A DNA stretch of 58,277 bases from an uncultured Lachnospira sp. (GCA_910587485.1 CAJUKN010000002.1:1-58277); one strand, 5' to 3'; numbered from the stretch's first letter, positions 16,765-26,494 are shown. A program made the numbers and translations. Notes: generated from the sequence alone by a model not told the origin.

Positions 16765-16853
16765 TTTTATATTAAGTATTTTCTATGTTGTTGTTTTACA
16801 ATATATTAATAAAAATACAAAAAGATAAGATAAAGATTTTAAGGAGATAAATT

Positions 16854-17573
16854 ATGTGTTATGAAAAAGAAATAAAAGATAAAATAGAGTATCCTAATAA
16901 AGGTCTTGAAAGAAAAAAAGAGATAAATAATGGGATATTTATAATTATTTTGTCTTTAATAATCATTATACAATTTATTTGTTTTTCAATTATGTGTAAT
17001 TCTCAGGATATAAGGTTTAAATTTTATAAAAAATGTTCAACTGCAGAAGAAGCAGTTAATATGTATATACAAAAAGGTTGGGGATATGGTTGGAGAATTT
17101 CCTCTGAAGATAGTAGAGGTTGTTTGCATCCTATATATTCAATGTCAGGTATATTATCTGTATCTAATTTTCAAGATAATATATATAAATTTAAACTAGA
17201 TGATATACATTATTATCATTCTTTTGAAATTTTAACTGAAAATAAAGCAGATAAAGATAAAATAAATGAATTAGAATATTATATAGAACATGATATAAAA
17301 CAAATTATTAAAGAACAAAATATAGATTCTATAAGTATAGAGGATTATAACTCTTTTTTAAATACTCACAATTTTGAGATGAAAAATGTTAAGACAATAA
17401 GGGGTAGATTTTTAACTTCACGTCGTTGTCATTTAAATTCAAGATGTAATGGTAATCATAAATTTGATTATGTTAACTTTTCATGTGATGTTGTTGAATG
17501 GAAAAGTAATTGGTATGTTTTAAAGTTTGATATTAAGAAAGATACCAATGACCATAAAGATATATGGTCATAA
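16854..17573 (+). CDS. Single-pass membrane protein, unknown
   Basis: A 239-aa protein. A charged cytoplasmic head (1-26) precedes one transmembrane helix (about 28-50), then a 190-residue domain on the outer side with no recognised fold. AAGGAGAT precedes the ATG, so it is expressed. It follows the dockerin protein by 89 nt and is followed by another one-helix protein of similar layout. Very AT-rich with Lys/Asn/Ile bias, typical of accessory DNA here. Confidence 0.65.
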   Translation: MCYEKEIKDKIEYPNKGLERKKEINNGIFIIILSLIIIIQFICFSIMCNSQDIRFKFYKKCSTAEEAVNMYIQKGWGYGWRISSEDSRGCLHPIYSMSGILSVSNFQDNIYKFKLDDIHYYHSFEILTENKADKDKINELEYYIEHDIKQIIKEQNIDSISIEDYNSFLNTHNFEMKNVKTIRGRFLTSRRCHLNSRCNGNHKFDYVNFSCDVVEWKSNWYVLKFDIKKDTNDHKDIWS

Positions 17574-17665
17574 CTTATGTTAGAATCTTATTTGATATTG
17601 AAAAAATAATTAATATGTTTTGAAATTGAAAAAAAGAAGATACATAAAGAGGTATAAAAAATAGT

Positions 17666-18157
17666 ATGCAAATTAGAAATTTTATAAAAATAAATAAAAC
17701 AGTAATATTAATATTTTTGATAATTGAAATTATACTATGTCTATGTTTTTATTTTTTCATTAAGTCGGAAGTGACAGATGAAGTTAGTAATTTGTATTCT
17801 GAAATTAATATTAATTCTCATGAAGCCTTAAAGGTAGTAAAAAATGAACATGAGAAAAAAATGCAGGAAATTAGCAAAGATGAAATAAAGTATGGATACA
17901 TTAAAACAATCAAATATACTCATAATTATGAAAAACTTAAAGGAGTATTTTGTGCAGTAGTAGAAACAAGTAGTGGAGAATGTTTTTTATATGAAATATC
18001 CTCAAATATGAAATGTGTAATTCAACGAGAAGTTGGATGGATTTCATATGAGGATGGAATACGAATATTCAAAAATGATAGAGATATTTATCTTCATGAT
18101 ATATATAATGATTATAAAGATAATATAAGCGAATGGAAAGTAGCAGAAATAGATTAG
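17666..18157 (+). CDS. Single-pass membrane protein, unknown
   Basis: A 163-aa protein. An N-terminal anchor (about 12-34, VILIFLIIEIILCLCFYFFI) is followed by a roughly 125-residue outer domain beginning with a helical segment (HEALKVVKNEHEKKMQEI). AGAGGT lies 15 nt upstream of the ATG, slightly far. It ends before a symmetric terminator shared with the convergent small gene. No family recognised. Confidence 0.6.
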   Translation: MQIRNFIKINKTVILIFLIIEIILCLCFYFFIKSEVTDEVSNLYSEININSHEALKVVKNEHEKKMQEISKDEIKYGYIKTIKYTHNYEKLKGVFCAVVETSSGECFLYEISSNMKCVIQREVGWISYEDGIRIFKNDRDIYLHDIYNDYKDNISEWKVAEID

Positions 18158-18205
18158 ATTAAGAAAAAATTTTAAGTTTTGTGTAAATATAAAATTTATA
18201 AAATA

Positions 18206-18248
18206 TTTTTAATAGGCAGAGTTGATTTTTTGGCCTGCCCATTAAAAA
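18206..18248. terminator. Bidirectional terminator between convergent genes
   Basis: TTTTTAAT-A-GGCAG (18206-18219) pairs with CTGCC-C-ATTAAAAA (18235-18248), 13 bp with one mismatch. The A/T arms give U-runs on both strands, serving the plus gene ending at 18157 and the minus gene ending at 18306. Confidence 0.75.
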
Positions 18249-18305
18249 TGTATGTTATATATTTATTTTCATAAAATAGCCTTTTTTAGCAAGTTTCTTT
18301 TATTG

Positions 18306-18512
18306 TCAATGAATTTCGGATATACCACATTGGTATATGCCATAATCCCCAAATAATGCCATGATGAAAAGATAAATACAATTTATGATAACTAAAGAAA
18401 TTTCTGGGTATAAATCATGAAACAAATGTTGATTTCCTTTGGTGATAGAATATATATAAGAAGTCGTTAATCCGACAATAATAAACAATATGCATATTAA
18501 AATAGATTTCAA
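18306..18512 (-). CDS. Small two-helix membrane protein, unknown
   Basis: A 68-aa hydrophobic protein with two predicted helices (about 3-22 and 38-56). The proposed TTG start overlaps the TGA of the upstream minus-strand gene (TTGA), and no Shine-Dalgarno is evident, so translation would depend on coupling. It may be a fragment of a longer membrane protein. Confidence 0.4.
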   Translation of the reverse strand: MKSILICILFIIVGLTTSYIYSITKGNQHLFHDLYPEISLVIINCIYLFIMALFGDYGIYQCGISEIH

Positions 18513-18979
18513 AATTTTTTAACTTTAGTGCGGTCTTGTGCAAGCCAAAAATCATAACCATTTGAATACGCCAAAATTTTTTGATAATATTCTTTAGAAT
18601 GTGCATCGGAAGCTATAACAGCATTGATAAATTCTTGGGGTGGTTTATAGTTATGCTGTAAAATATAGTGAACGATTAAACTGGGAGCAGCATATACTTT
18701 CCCATCTTTTCCCCAAACACGAATTTCATAATAACCAACATTTCGTTTTTTTCCATTAAATTCAACAGTTGGCACGCCTGTTTTTGGATTTTTACAAAGG
18801 TCGCAGGTGTGAAATCCCCTGCATACTTGTACAGGATATCTTAAGTAATTCCAAAGTTTTTCTATAAATTCTTCAGATACTTCACCAGTATTGATAAAAT
18901 GTCCTTTTTCTAACCAGCCAATGTTTAGGGATTTTTCTTTATCCATATATTTATATGTTGTTAGGTCTTTAAAATACAT
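18509..18979 (-). CDS. Uncharacterised conserved-type protein (MYF...GWL...CxxC)
   Basis: A 156-aa soluble protein. The N-terminal MYFKDLTTYKY, NIGWLEKGHFINTG and RGFHTCDLC motifs resemble an uncharacterised family found across many bacteria, including actinomycetes, whose members share the GWL and HxCxxC blocks (I think DUF7919, not certain). CDLC may bind metal. The ATG at 18979 follows GAGAAAGG. It is in an operon with the small membrane gene downstream. The role is unknown; such genes often sit in variable islands. Confidence 0.65.
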   Translation of the reverse strand: MYFKDLTTYKYMDKEKSLNIGWLEKGHFINTGEVSEEFIEKLWNYLRYPVQVCRGFHTCDLCKNPKTGVPTVEFNGKKRNVGYYEIRVWGKDGKVYAAPSLIVHYILQHNYKPPQEFINAVIASDAHSKEYYQKILAYSNGYDFWLAQDRTKVKKF

Positions 18980-19188
18980 TTTTAGCCTTTCTCAATAAAA
19001 TTATAATTTATTAGTTATGAGTAAAACTCTATATATTCAGTATTTATGTAGGTTTGTAAGGAATGGAAACTCTCTTTATAACGCACAGAACTTTTCGTTG
19101 TGTATTTATAGTAACAATCAGCTCTTTATGGTATAATTAAGTCGCCACAATAAACTAATATATTATCGTTACATGTTAAAATATAAAA
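18980..19188. other. Intergenic stretch upstream of the minus-strand pair
   Basis: AT-rich with no gene seen. The promoter of the minus-strand pair must lie here, but no convincing -35/-10 pair with 16-18 nt spacing was found on the minus strand. Confidence 0.4.
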
Positions 19189-19210
19189 AACGACACATAA
19201 ACGTGTCGTT
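19189..19210 (-). terminator. Terminator after the 38-aa peptide gene
   Basis: AACGACAC/GTGTCGTT forms an 8-bp stem with a 6-nt loop. Read on the minus strand it is followed by TTTTTTATATTTT. Confidence 0.75.
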
Positions 19211-19217
19211 CTTATAT

Positions 19218-19334
19218 TTATTCTTCATCTTCTAATTCGCTGCCAGCGATTGCACCAACAGATGAAACAATAACAACGGTTGCTATAATAGAAATGGCAA
19301 CGCCAATAATTGGTCCAATAAATAATAAAAACAT
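19218..19334 (-). CDS. 38-aa single-helix membrane peptide
   Basis: A short reading frame: ATG at 19332-19334, preceded on the minus strand by AAAGGTTGGTG. It encodes a hydrophobic helix (LLFIGPIIGVAISIIATVVI and continuing) ending in an acidic tail SELEDEE. It lies 39 nt downstream of the giant activase-like gene and directly before a good terminator, so it may be the last gene of that transcript. Function unknown. The good ribosome site and membrane-helix composition argue that it is real. Confidence 0.6.
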   Translation of the reverse strand: MFLLFIGPIIGVAISIIATVVIVSSVGAIAGSELEDEE

Positions 19335-19373
19335 AATGTCACCAACCTTTCTTAAGCTAGTCTTATTATAGTC

Positions 19374-22300
19374 TTATTGAGCAATTTTTTCAAGATTTTT
19401 ATTTGCAGTTGCAAGCATTAATTTGATTCGGTTTAACTGATTGACTTCAGAAGCACCGGGGTCATAGTCAACAGCAATAATATTTGATTCTGGAAACGAT
19501 GCTCGTAATTCTTTGATAACGCCCTTTCCTACAATATGATTTGGAAGGCAGGCAAATGGTTGGCAGCATACAATATTGTTGACACCATTGTGCATAAGCT
19601 CAATCATTTCCCCTGTAAGAAGCCAGCCTTCACCGGTTTGGTTGCCTAGTGAAACCAAGTCTTTTGCTAAATTAGCTGTTTCTTTAATAGTTGATGGAGA
19701 TGTAAAACGTTTACTGTTTTTAAGAGCATTGTTACCAGCCTTTCTAAACCATTCAATAATCTTGATAAGTGAATTGTTGACAAATGCCGATTTCTTGGAA
19801 GCACCAAGATATTGCTTTTTAAAGTTGGCATTTTCTGCACAGTACAGAAGAAATCCCATCAAATCTGGAACAACCGCTTCTGCACCTTCGGATTCCAATA
19901 AATCAACAATATAATTGTTGGCAGATGGGAGAAATTTAACAAGAATTTCTCCAACAATGCCCACACGTGGTTTTTTAATGTCTAAAAGTTCGATGGTGTC
20001 AAAGTCGTTTACAATAGCACAACAATTTTTGTTAAATTCACTCATCGATACTTTGTTTTCTGTTAGTTGCTTTATAAGAATGTCTTTCCATTTTTCATGG
20101 AGTGCATTAACAGAACCTGCCGTTTTTTCATAAGGTCTTGTTCGGTATACAACATTCATAAAAATATCGCCATATTCAATCGCCATCATTGCCTTTTTAA
20201 GCATAGTTAAGTCATACTTAAATCCAGAATTGGATTCTAGTCCTTGCGCGCTTAAGGAAATGACAGGAATATAAGACAAACCAGCTTTTCCAAGCGCTCT
20301 ACGTATAAAACCAATATAGTTGGAAGCTCTGCATCCACCTCCTGTTTGTGTGATAATGATAGCTGTTTTATTTAAATCATATTTTCCAGATAACACCGCA
20401 TTCATAATCTGTCCAACAACCATAAGTGAAGGATAGCAGGCATCGTTATTGACATATTTTAACCCAACATCAACAGACGATTTATTGTCATTATCAAGGA
20501 CCTCAAAATTATATCCACATGAATTGAGTGCGGGTTCTAATAAATCAAAATGAATTGGTGACATTTGAGGACATAATATCGTATAATTTTTTCTCATTTC
20601 AGGTGTAAATTCCACACGTTCATATGCAGAACTGACAACATTTCTTTTTAAGTGATGTTTGTCACGTACCTTTAATGCAGCAATTAACGAGCGTACTCGT
20701 ATTCTTGCAGCCCCAAGATTATTGACTTCATCAATTTTTAAAACAGTATAAATTTTGCCTGATTTTACTAGAATATCATTAACGGCATCGGTTGTCACCG
20801 CATCAAGACCGCAGCCAAAGGAATTGAGCTGAATTAAATCAAGATTTTCCTTCGTCTTAACATAACTTGCTGCTGCATAGAGTCTTGAATGGTACATCCA
20901 TTGGTCCATTACAATCAAAGGACGTTCTACTTTTCCTAAATGTGATATAGAGTCTTCTGTAAGCACAGCAATCCCATAGGAATTAATTAATTCAGGGATA
21001 CCATGATTGATTTCAGGGTCTACATGATATGGTCGTCCAGCTAAGACAATACCACGTTTTCCATTTTCATCAAGATATGAAAGGACTTCCTCACCCTTTT
21101 TTTGTATGTCCAGTCGAAATTGAATCAACTCATTCCAAGCATATATCACCGCATTTTTAACTTCTTTTGCAGGGATATCTGAAAATTCTTCAATTAGTCG
21201 TTTGGACAATATACTTGCATTTTCAAATGATAAAAATGGGTTTCTAAAATCAATATGGTGCGTTTTTAATTCTTCTACATTATTTTTAATATTTTCAGCA
21301 TACGATGTTACAATAGGGCAGTTGTAGTGATTATTTGCCTTATCAATTTCCTTATGTTCATAAGGAACACAAGGATAGAATATAAATGGAACCCCTTGTT
21401 TAATAAGCCATGATATATGACCATGTGCAAGTTTTGCAGGGTAACACTCTGATTCAGAAGGTATAGATTCAATGCCCAATTCATATATTTTTCGATTGGA
21501 TTGTGGCGACAATAAAACGCGATATCCTAATTTTGTAAAAAATGTAAACCAAAAAGGGTAATTTTCATACATATTAAGAACGCGAGGTATACCAACAACA
21601 CCTCGTGTTGCTTCATGTGCTTCCAATGGTTCATAGTCAAATAATCGATGTAATTTGTAATCAAATAAGTTTGGAAGTTTTTTGGTACTTTTTTCTTTGC
21701 CAAGACCGCGTTCACATCGATTGCCAGTAATAAACTGTCTGCCTCCAGAAAACTTATTGATGGTAAGATGGCAGTTATTGGTACAGCCTTTACATCGTGC
21801 AATCGTTGTGTCAAATGTTAAAGCATTGATTTTATCAATATTAAGCATAGTCGATTCTGATATGCCATCATAGCGTTCACGCGCGATAAGAGCAGCACCA
21901 AATGCCCCCATAATACCTGCAATATCTGGTCTTATAGCATGGACGCCGGTTATTTTTTCAAAACTTCTAAGAACGGCATTATTATAGAATGTTCCGCCTT
22001 GAACAACAATATGGTTGCCCAAGTCTTTTGGTTCTGAAATTTTTATAACTTTATACAGCGCATTTTTAATAACAGAATATGCAAGTCCGGCAGAAATATC
22101 AGCAACTTCTGCACCTTCTTTTTGTGCCTGTTTTACTTTAGAATTCATAAATACAGTACAGCGTGTGCCTAAATCAATTGGATTGGAAGCAAATAACGCC
22201 TCTTTTGCAAATTCTTGAACGGTAAAGTTCAGTGATTTTGCAAAGGTTTCAATAAATGAACCACAGCCAGAAGAGCAAGCTTCATTTAGTAAAACAGAAT

Positions 22301-23603
22301 CAACCGTCTGATTTTTAATTTTGATACATTTCATATCTTGACCGCCAATATCAATAATGCAGTCTACATCAGGGTCAAAAAAGGCAGCAGCATAGAAATG
22401 AGAAACGGTTTCAACTTCCCCCTCATCAATCATTAATGCAGCTTTAATTAAAGCCTCGCCATATCCAGTAGAGCAGGAATGGGCAATTTTAGCATTAGAA
22501 GGCAAAAGAGCATAAATTTCTTTTAGCGCTTTTATTGTAGTGGCAAGCGGAGAACCATTGTTGCTTGAATAAAAGGAAGATAATAATTTACCATTTTCAT
22601 CAACCAATGCAACTTTTGTTGTAGTTGAACCAGCATCAATTCCAAGATAACAATTTCCCTCATATTCTTTTATATCAGCAGTTTCTACTTTTGTATGTGC
22701 ATGACGGTTGATAAATGCATCATAGACAAGTTGATTTTCAAAAAGTGGCTGCATACGTTCCACTTCAAAGTCCAGTTTAATTTTTCCCTGTAATTTTTCA
22801 ATCATACTAGAAACAGGAATATGTACATCTTCTTTATAGCTCATAGCAGCACCAATAGCAGCAAAAAGGTGCGAATGTTGTGGTGCAATAATCTGCTCAG
22901 GTGCAAGACTTAATGTTCGTATAAAACAATTTCTTAACTCAGAAAGGAAGTGAAGCGGTCCACCTAAAAATGCAACATTTCCACGAATAGGCTTGCCGCA
23001 GGCAAGACCAGAAATTGTTTGGTTGACAACAGCTTGAAATATCGATGCAGATAAATCGGGTTTCGTAGCCCCCTCATTGATTAATGGCTGTATGTCAGAT
23101 TTGGCAAATACACCACAGCGAGCAGCAATAGGATATATGGATTGATAGCTTTTTGCATACTCATTAAGACCAAGTGCATCGGTTTGTAAAAGTGTTGCCA
23201 TCTGGTCGATAAAAGAACCCGTACCACCTGCACAGATACCATTCATGCGTTGGTCAATACCATTTGTAAAATAGATAATTTTGGCATCTTCTCCACCTAA
23301 TTCAATGGCAACATCACACTGTGGAGCTTCCGCTTGAAGTGTCGTTGAAACAGCAATAACTTCTTGAGTAAAAGGCACTTCAAGATGTTTTGCAAGCGTT
23401 AATCCGCCAGAGCCAGTAATCACAGGAAAACAGTCAAATGTTCCCAATTTTTCAACAGCTTTTTCAAGCAGTGCTTGTAATGTTTCCTGTATATTTGCAA
23501 AATGTCTTTCATAATCTGAGAATACTACGTTGTCTTGATTATCAATTAAGGCAATCTTAACAGTAGTAGAACCAATATCAATACCTAACTTAAATAAATT
23601 CAT
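19374..23603 (-). CDS. Giant 2-hydroxyacyl-CoA dehydratase activase-like protein (BadF/BcrA ATPase plus HgdB-like domains)
   Basis: A 1409-aa protein. Two ASKHA ATPase modules in tandem carry GIDIGSTTVKIALID (6-20) with CAGGTGSFIDQMA, and LGIDAGSTTTKVALVD (about 325) with IGGQDMKCIKI and EACSSGCGSFIE. After them come the DUF2229/HgdB-like parts with scattered cysteines (RCKGCTNNC, GGGCRAS, CCQPFACLP) that suit Fe-S binding. Related short activases (HgdC type) reduce dehydratases by ATP-driven electron transfer; the substrate of the long form is not established. The frame is open to 23753, but the start at 23603 fits the family and a GGAGG. See the leader hairpin note. Confidence 0.85.
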   Translation of the reverse strand: MNLFKLGIDIGSTTVKIALIDNQDNVVFSDYERHFANIQETLQALLEKAVEKLGTFDCFPVITGSGGLTLAKHLEVPFTQEVIAVSTTLQAEAPQCDVAIELGGEDAKIIYFTNGIDQRMNGICAGGTGSFIDQMATLLQTDALGLNEYAKSYQSIYPIAARCGVFAKSDIQPLINEGATKPDLSASIFQAVVNQTISGLACGKPIRGNVAFLGGPLHFLSELRNCFIRTLSLAPEQIIAPQHSHLFAAIGAAMSYKEDVHIPVSSMIEKLQGKIKLDFEVERMQPLFENQLVYDAFINRHAHTKVETADIKEYEGNCYLGIDAGSTTTKVALVDENGKLLSSFYSSNNGSPLATTIKALKEIYALLPSNAKIAHSCSTGYGEALIKAALMIDEGEVETVSHFYAAAFFDPDVDCIIDIGGQDMKCIKIKNQTVDSVLLNEACSSGCGSFIETFAKSLNFTVQEFAKEALFASNPIDLGTRCTVFMNSKVKQAQKEGAEVADISAGLAYSVIKNALYKVIKISEPKDLGNHIVVQGGTFYNNAVLRSFEKITGVHAIRPDIAGIMGAFGAALIARERYDGISESTMLNIDKINALTFDTTIARCKGCTNNCHLTINKFSGGRQFITGNRCERGLGKEKSTKKLPNLFDYKLHRLFDYEPLEAHEATRGVVGIPRVLNMYENYPFWFTFFTKLGYRVLLSPQSNRKIYELGIESIPSESECYPAKLAHGHISWLIKQGVPFIFYPCVPYEHKEIDKANNHYNCPIVTSYAENIKNNVEELKTHHIDFRNPFLSFENASILSKRLIEEFSDIPAKEVKNAVIYAWNELIQFRLDIQKKGEEVLSYLDENGKRGIVLAGRPYHVDPEINHGIPELINSYGIAVLTEDSISHLGKVERPLIVMDQWMYHSRLYAAASYVKTKENLDLIQLNSFGCGLDAVTTDAVNDILVKSGKIYTVLKIDEVNNLGAARIRVRSLIAALKVRDKHHLKRNVVSSAYERVEFTPEMRKNYTILCPQMSPIHFDLLEPALNSCGYNFEVLDNDNKSSVDVGLKYVNNDACYPSLMVVGQIMNAVLSGKYDLNKTAIIITQTGGGCRASNYIGFIRRALGKAGLSYIPVISLSAQGLESNSGFKYDLTMLKKAMMAIEYGDIFMNVVYRTRPYEKTAGSVNALHEKWKDILIKQLTENKVSMSEFNKNCCAIVNDFDTIELLDIKKPRVGIVGEILVKFLPSANNYIVDLLESEGAEAVVPDLMGFLLYCAENANFKKQYLGASKKSAFVNNSLIKIIEWFRKAGNNALKNSKRFTSPSTIKETANLAKDLVSLGNQTGEGWLLTGEMIELMHNGVNNIVCCQPFACLPNHIVGKGVIKELRASFPESNIIAVDYDPGASEVNQLNRIKLMLATANKNLEKIAQ

Positions 23604-23609
23604 ATATAT

Positions 23610-23627
23610 CAGCCAAAGGCTGCCTCC
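23610..23627 (-). promoter_or_regulatory. Ribosome site separated from the start codon by a hairpin
   Basis: On the minus strand GGAGG (23627-23623) is followed by CAGCC-TTT-GGCTG (23622-23610), then ATATAT and ATG. The linear spacing is about 19 nt, too far; folding the 13-nt hairpin leaves about 6-7 nt, near the optimum. Supports the start at 23603. Confidence 0.5.
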
Positions 23628-23676
23628 TTTAAAATCTATAGTTCCTGTCGAAAAAGGTCGAAAATACAACAGACAC

Positions 23677-23705
23677 ATTATAGTACAAATCATTTGCTTG
23701 GTCAA
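23677..23705 (-). promoter_or_regulatory. Promoter of the activase-like gene
   Basis: On the minus strand TTGACC, a 17-nt spacer and TATAAT. It lies about 75 nt before the start codon and back to back with the plus-strand promoter at 23736. Confidence 0.75.
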
Positions 23706-23735
23706 TTTGTAAATTTTATTAATATGATGTAGTTG

Positions 23736-23764
23736 TTGACAAAAAACATGCACTTCTTTATACT
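23736..23764 (+). promoter_or_regulatory. Promoter of the rhomboid-like gene
   Basis: TTGACA (23736-23741), a 17-nt spacer and TATACT (23759-23764). The implied leader to ATG 23882 is about 110 nt. Confidence 0.75.
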
Positions 23765-23881
23765 TTAAACTAATTACTTGAATTTTTATAGTGACAAATT
23801 ATAGAATTAAGTGTGCAAAACAAATTTGTTGAAAAATCATCATTTCATCATGGTGTAAAAAAAGAAAGGATAATTAATTTA

Positions 23882-24862
23882 ATGAAATGGTTTGATAAAT
23901 TAGAACGCAGATTTGGTAAATATGCCATACACAATTTGATGTATTATATTATAGGTATATATGTACTTGGCTTTGCGGTGGTTAAGTTTTTTCCAGATGT
24001 CTACAGTGCCTATCTTAGTCTTGATGTAGAAATGGTATTAAGAGGAGAGGTCTGGAGATTGCTTACATTTATGTTGCAGTCTCCATCATACAGTTTAATT
24101 TTTATTTTGTTTACCTTATATTTTTATTATATGATTGGCACAGTGCTTGAACGTATATGGGGGGCTTTTCGATTTAATGTCTATTATTTTAGTGGGGTAA
24201 TACTGCATATTGTTGCAGCATTTATCATATATTTTATTTTTGGACAGTCTTTTTCAATGTCTACCTATTATATTAATTTGGCACTTTTTATGGCATTTGC
24301 GGTGGAACAATCCGATACGCAGGTTTTACTATTTTTTGTGCTGCCTATCAAAATGAAATGGCTGGGGATTTTAGATGGTGTAATCTTTGGCGTTACAATT
24401 ATTGGTGGATTTATGGTAACAATATTACCAGAGACAGTTAGGTATGGATTGTATAATATGGGTCTTTTAGCAGGCAGTGTGTATTATTGTTATGTCAATG
24501 CAACCTGTGCGTTGGTATCCATGTTAAACTTCCTTGTTTTTTTATTGATTACATTTAAAAAACCTACTAGGACAGCAACACAACGCAATTTTCAAAAGAT
24601 GCAAAAAGCAGCAAAAAAGGCACAAAACAACCAACATCGTCCAAGTTTTAATGAAAAATTTTATAATGCCAACAGTGAAAAGACAACATGGGAGAGTGCC
24701 AATAAGCCGTATATAAACAGGGGTGGCGCAAAACATCAATGTGCTGTTTGTAAGAGAACAGAATTAGATGATGACAGTTTGGTTTTTCGATATTGTTCTA
24801 AATGCGTAGGAGGAAAAGAATATTGCAATGTACATCTCTACACACACATTCATGTAAAATGA
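23882..24862 (+). CDS. Rhomboid-like membrane protein with C-terminal zinc ribbon
   Basis: A 326-aa protein. Six or so membrane helices (about 20-230) have the rhomboid/derlin-like topology, including RGEVWRLLTFML and a motif resembling the rhomboid loop, but the GxSG serine motif is absent (GQSFSMSTYY instead). It is therefore probably not a protease. A basic linker (240-290) leads to HQCAVCKRTELDDDSLVFRY and CSKC, a four-cysteine zinc ribbon, then ...YCNVHLYTHIHVK. The frame is open from 23813, but ATG 23882 follows GAAAGGA. It diverges from the giant activase gene. Partner unknown. Confidence 0.75.
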   Translation: MKWFDKLERRFGKYAIHNLMYYIIGIYVLGFAVVKFFPDVYSAYLSLDVEMVLRGEVWRLLTFMLQSPSYSLIFILFTLYFYYMIGTVLERIWGAFRFNVYYFSGVILHIVAAFIIYFIFGQSFSMSTYYINLALFMAFAVEQSDTQVLLFFVLPIKMKWLGILDGVIFGVTIIGGFMVTILPETVRYGLYNMGLLAGSVYYCYVNATCALVSMLNFLVFLLITFKKPTRTATQRNFQKMQKAAKKAQNNQHRPSFNEKFYNANSEKTTWESANKPYINRGGAKHQCAVCKRTELDDDSLVFRYCSKCVGGKEYCNVHLYTHIHVK

Positions 24863-25018
24863 GAATGTATTATAAGATAGCAATCATTTAGCTGTGTCAT
24901 ACTATCATTCTATAATAAAATTACTATATAGAATACTTTAAAACAAAACAAAATAAAATACTTGAATTAATGTTCATAGAAATAAATAAAAAATATTTTT
25001 TATAAATGGAGGATTTTA

Positions 25019-26449
25019 ATGAAAAAAACAAAGATTATATGTACAATGGGACCAAATACAAATGACCGAGAGTTAATTAAACAGTTTGCACTTGCTGGTA
25101 TGGATATAGCAAGATTTAATTTTTCTCATGGCAACCATGAAGAACAAGGTGGGCGATTAAAGCTTGTTGACAGTGTAAGAAGTGAGTTAAATATTCCTAT
25201 TGCAACATTACTGGACACAAAAGGTCCTGAGATTAGAACAGGTGTTATTAAAGATGGTAAAAAGGTTACGTTGAACGAAGGGCAAAAATACACATTGACA
25301 ATAAGAGAGGTAGAGAGTGATGAAAATATAAATCATATCACATATACAGGACTGCCTAAAGATATTTCAGAGGGGAATCTTATATTAATTGATGATGGTT
25401 TGATTGAATTAAAAGTGACAAAGATTATTGAAGATACCGATATTGAATGTATCGTTGTCAATGGTGGAGAGCTTGGCTCTACAAAAGGCGTTAATGTGCC
25501 TAATGTCAGTATTCGTCTGCCGGGTATTACAGAAAAAGATAAAGAAGATATTTTGTTTGGAATAGAGCAAGGCTTTGATTTTATTGCGGCATCGTTTGTG
25601 CGCAATGCTGCATGTATTCAGGAGATAAAAGAAATTTTGTGGTCACATGATGCGGATATTCCAGTTATTGCAAAAATTGAGAATGCAGAGGGGATTCGTA
25701 ATATTGATGAAATTATCCGCGTGTCTGATGGTATTATGATTGCAAGAGGCGATATGGGCGTTGAGATTCCATCGGAGGAAGTTCCACGCATTCAAAAAGA
25801 CATTATCAGAAAATGTAATGAAGCCTATAAGCCTGTTATAACAGCAACACAGATGCTTGACTCGATGATTCGCAATCCACGTCCTACAAGAGCGGAGGTG
25901 ACAGATGTTGCCAATGCAATTTATGATGGTACAGACGTTGTTATGTTATCTGGTGAAACTGCAAATGGAAAATACCCACTTGAAGCGTTAAAGATGATGG
26001 TTAAGATTGCGCAGTCGACAGAAAAAGATTGTGTGAGCAGAAGAATCGACAATACACAAGTGCATACAAAAAGGAGTATTTCAAGTGCAGTTGCCAATGC
26101 TTCTGTACAAACGGCGGATATTCTCAATGCAAAGGCAATCGTTTGTCCAACCATTTCTGGCTTTACAGCAAGACTGACTTCCAAGTTAAAACCAGAAGCC
26201 TTGATTATTGGTTGTTCACCATATGAGAACGTACTCCGCAAAATGCAGATATATTGGGGCGTAAAACCTTTAAAGACAGCCGTTGAAAAATCAACGGATA
26301 AAATTGTAGACCATGCGATTGAAGTTGCAGAAAATGCAGGATATATTAGTGAGGGTGATATTGTTATTGTATCGGCAGGTATTGCCACCAATTCAGCACC
26401 TACTTCAAAGAGAGGTCTAACAAATACAATGAGAGTAGTTACAATTTAA
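25019..26449 (+). CDS. pyk: Pyruvate kinase
   Basis: A 476-aa protein that makes pyruvate and ATP from phosphoenolpyruvate and ADP in glycolysis. Visible motifs: KTKIICTMGPNTND at the N terminus, IAKIENAEGI, IARGDMGVEIP, ATQMLDSMIRNPRPTRAEV and SGETANGKYP, then the C-terminal regulatory domain. It lacks the extra PEP-utiliser-like C-terminal extension of Bacillus-type enzymes, matching the short clostridial or enterobacterial form. The ATG follows TGGAGGA. A hairpin and a VanZ-like gene follow. Confidence 0.96.
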   Translation: MKKTKIICTMGPNTNDRELIKQFALAGMDIARFNFSHGNHEEQGGRLKLVDSVRSELNIPIATLLDTKGPEIRTGVIKDGKKVTLNEGQKYTLTIREVESDENINHITYTGLPKDISEGNLILIDDGLIELKVTKIIEDTDIECIVVNGGELGSTKGVNVPNVSIRLPGITEKDKEDILFGIEQGFDFIAASFVRNAACIQEIKEILWSHDADIPVIAKIENAEGIRNIDEIIRVSDGIMIARGDMGVEIPSEEVPRIQKDIIRKCNEAYKPVITATQMLDSMIRNPRPTRAEVTDVANAIYDGTDVVMLSGETANGKYPLEALKMMVKIAQSTEKDCVSRRIDNTQVHTKRSISSAVANASVQTADILNAKAIVCPTISGFTARLTSKLKPEALIIGCSPYENVLRKMQIYWGVKPLKTAVEKSTDKIVDHAIEVAENAGYISEGDIVIVSAGIATNSAPTSKRGLTNTMRVVTI

Positions 26450-26468
26450 TTTGCCAGTTTTGAAGTTT

Positions 26469-26494
26469 GCCTGCTGTTTGTATGTGCAGCAGGC
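26469..26494 (+). other. Hairpin between pyk and the VanZ-like gene
   Basis: GCCTGCTG (26469-26476) pairs with CAGCAGGC (26487-26494). No U-run follows, so it is more likely an mRNA-stability or attenuating stem than a full terminator. Confidence 0.5.
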
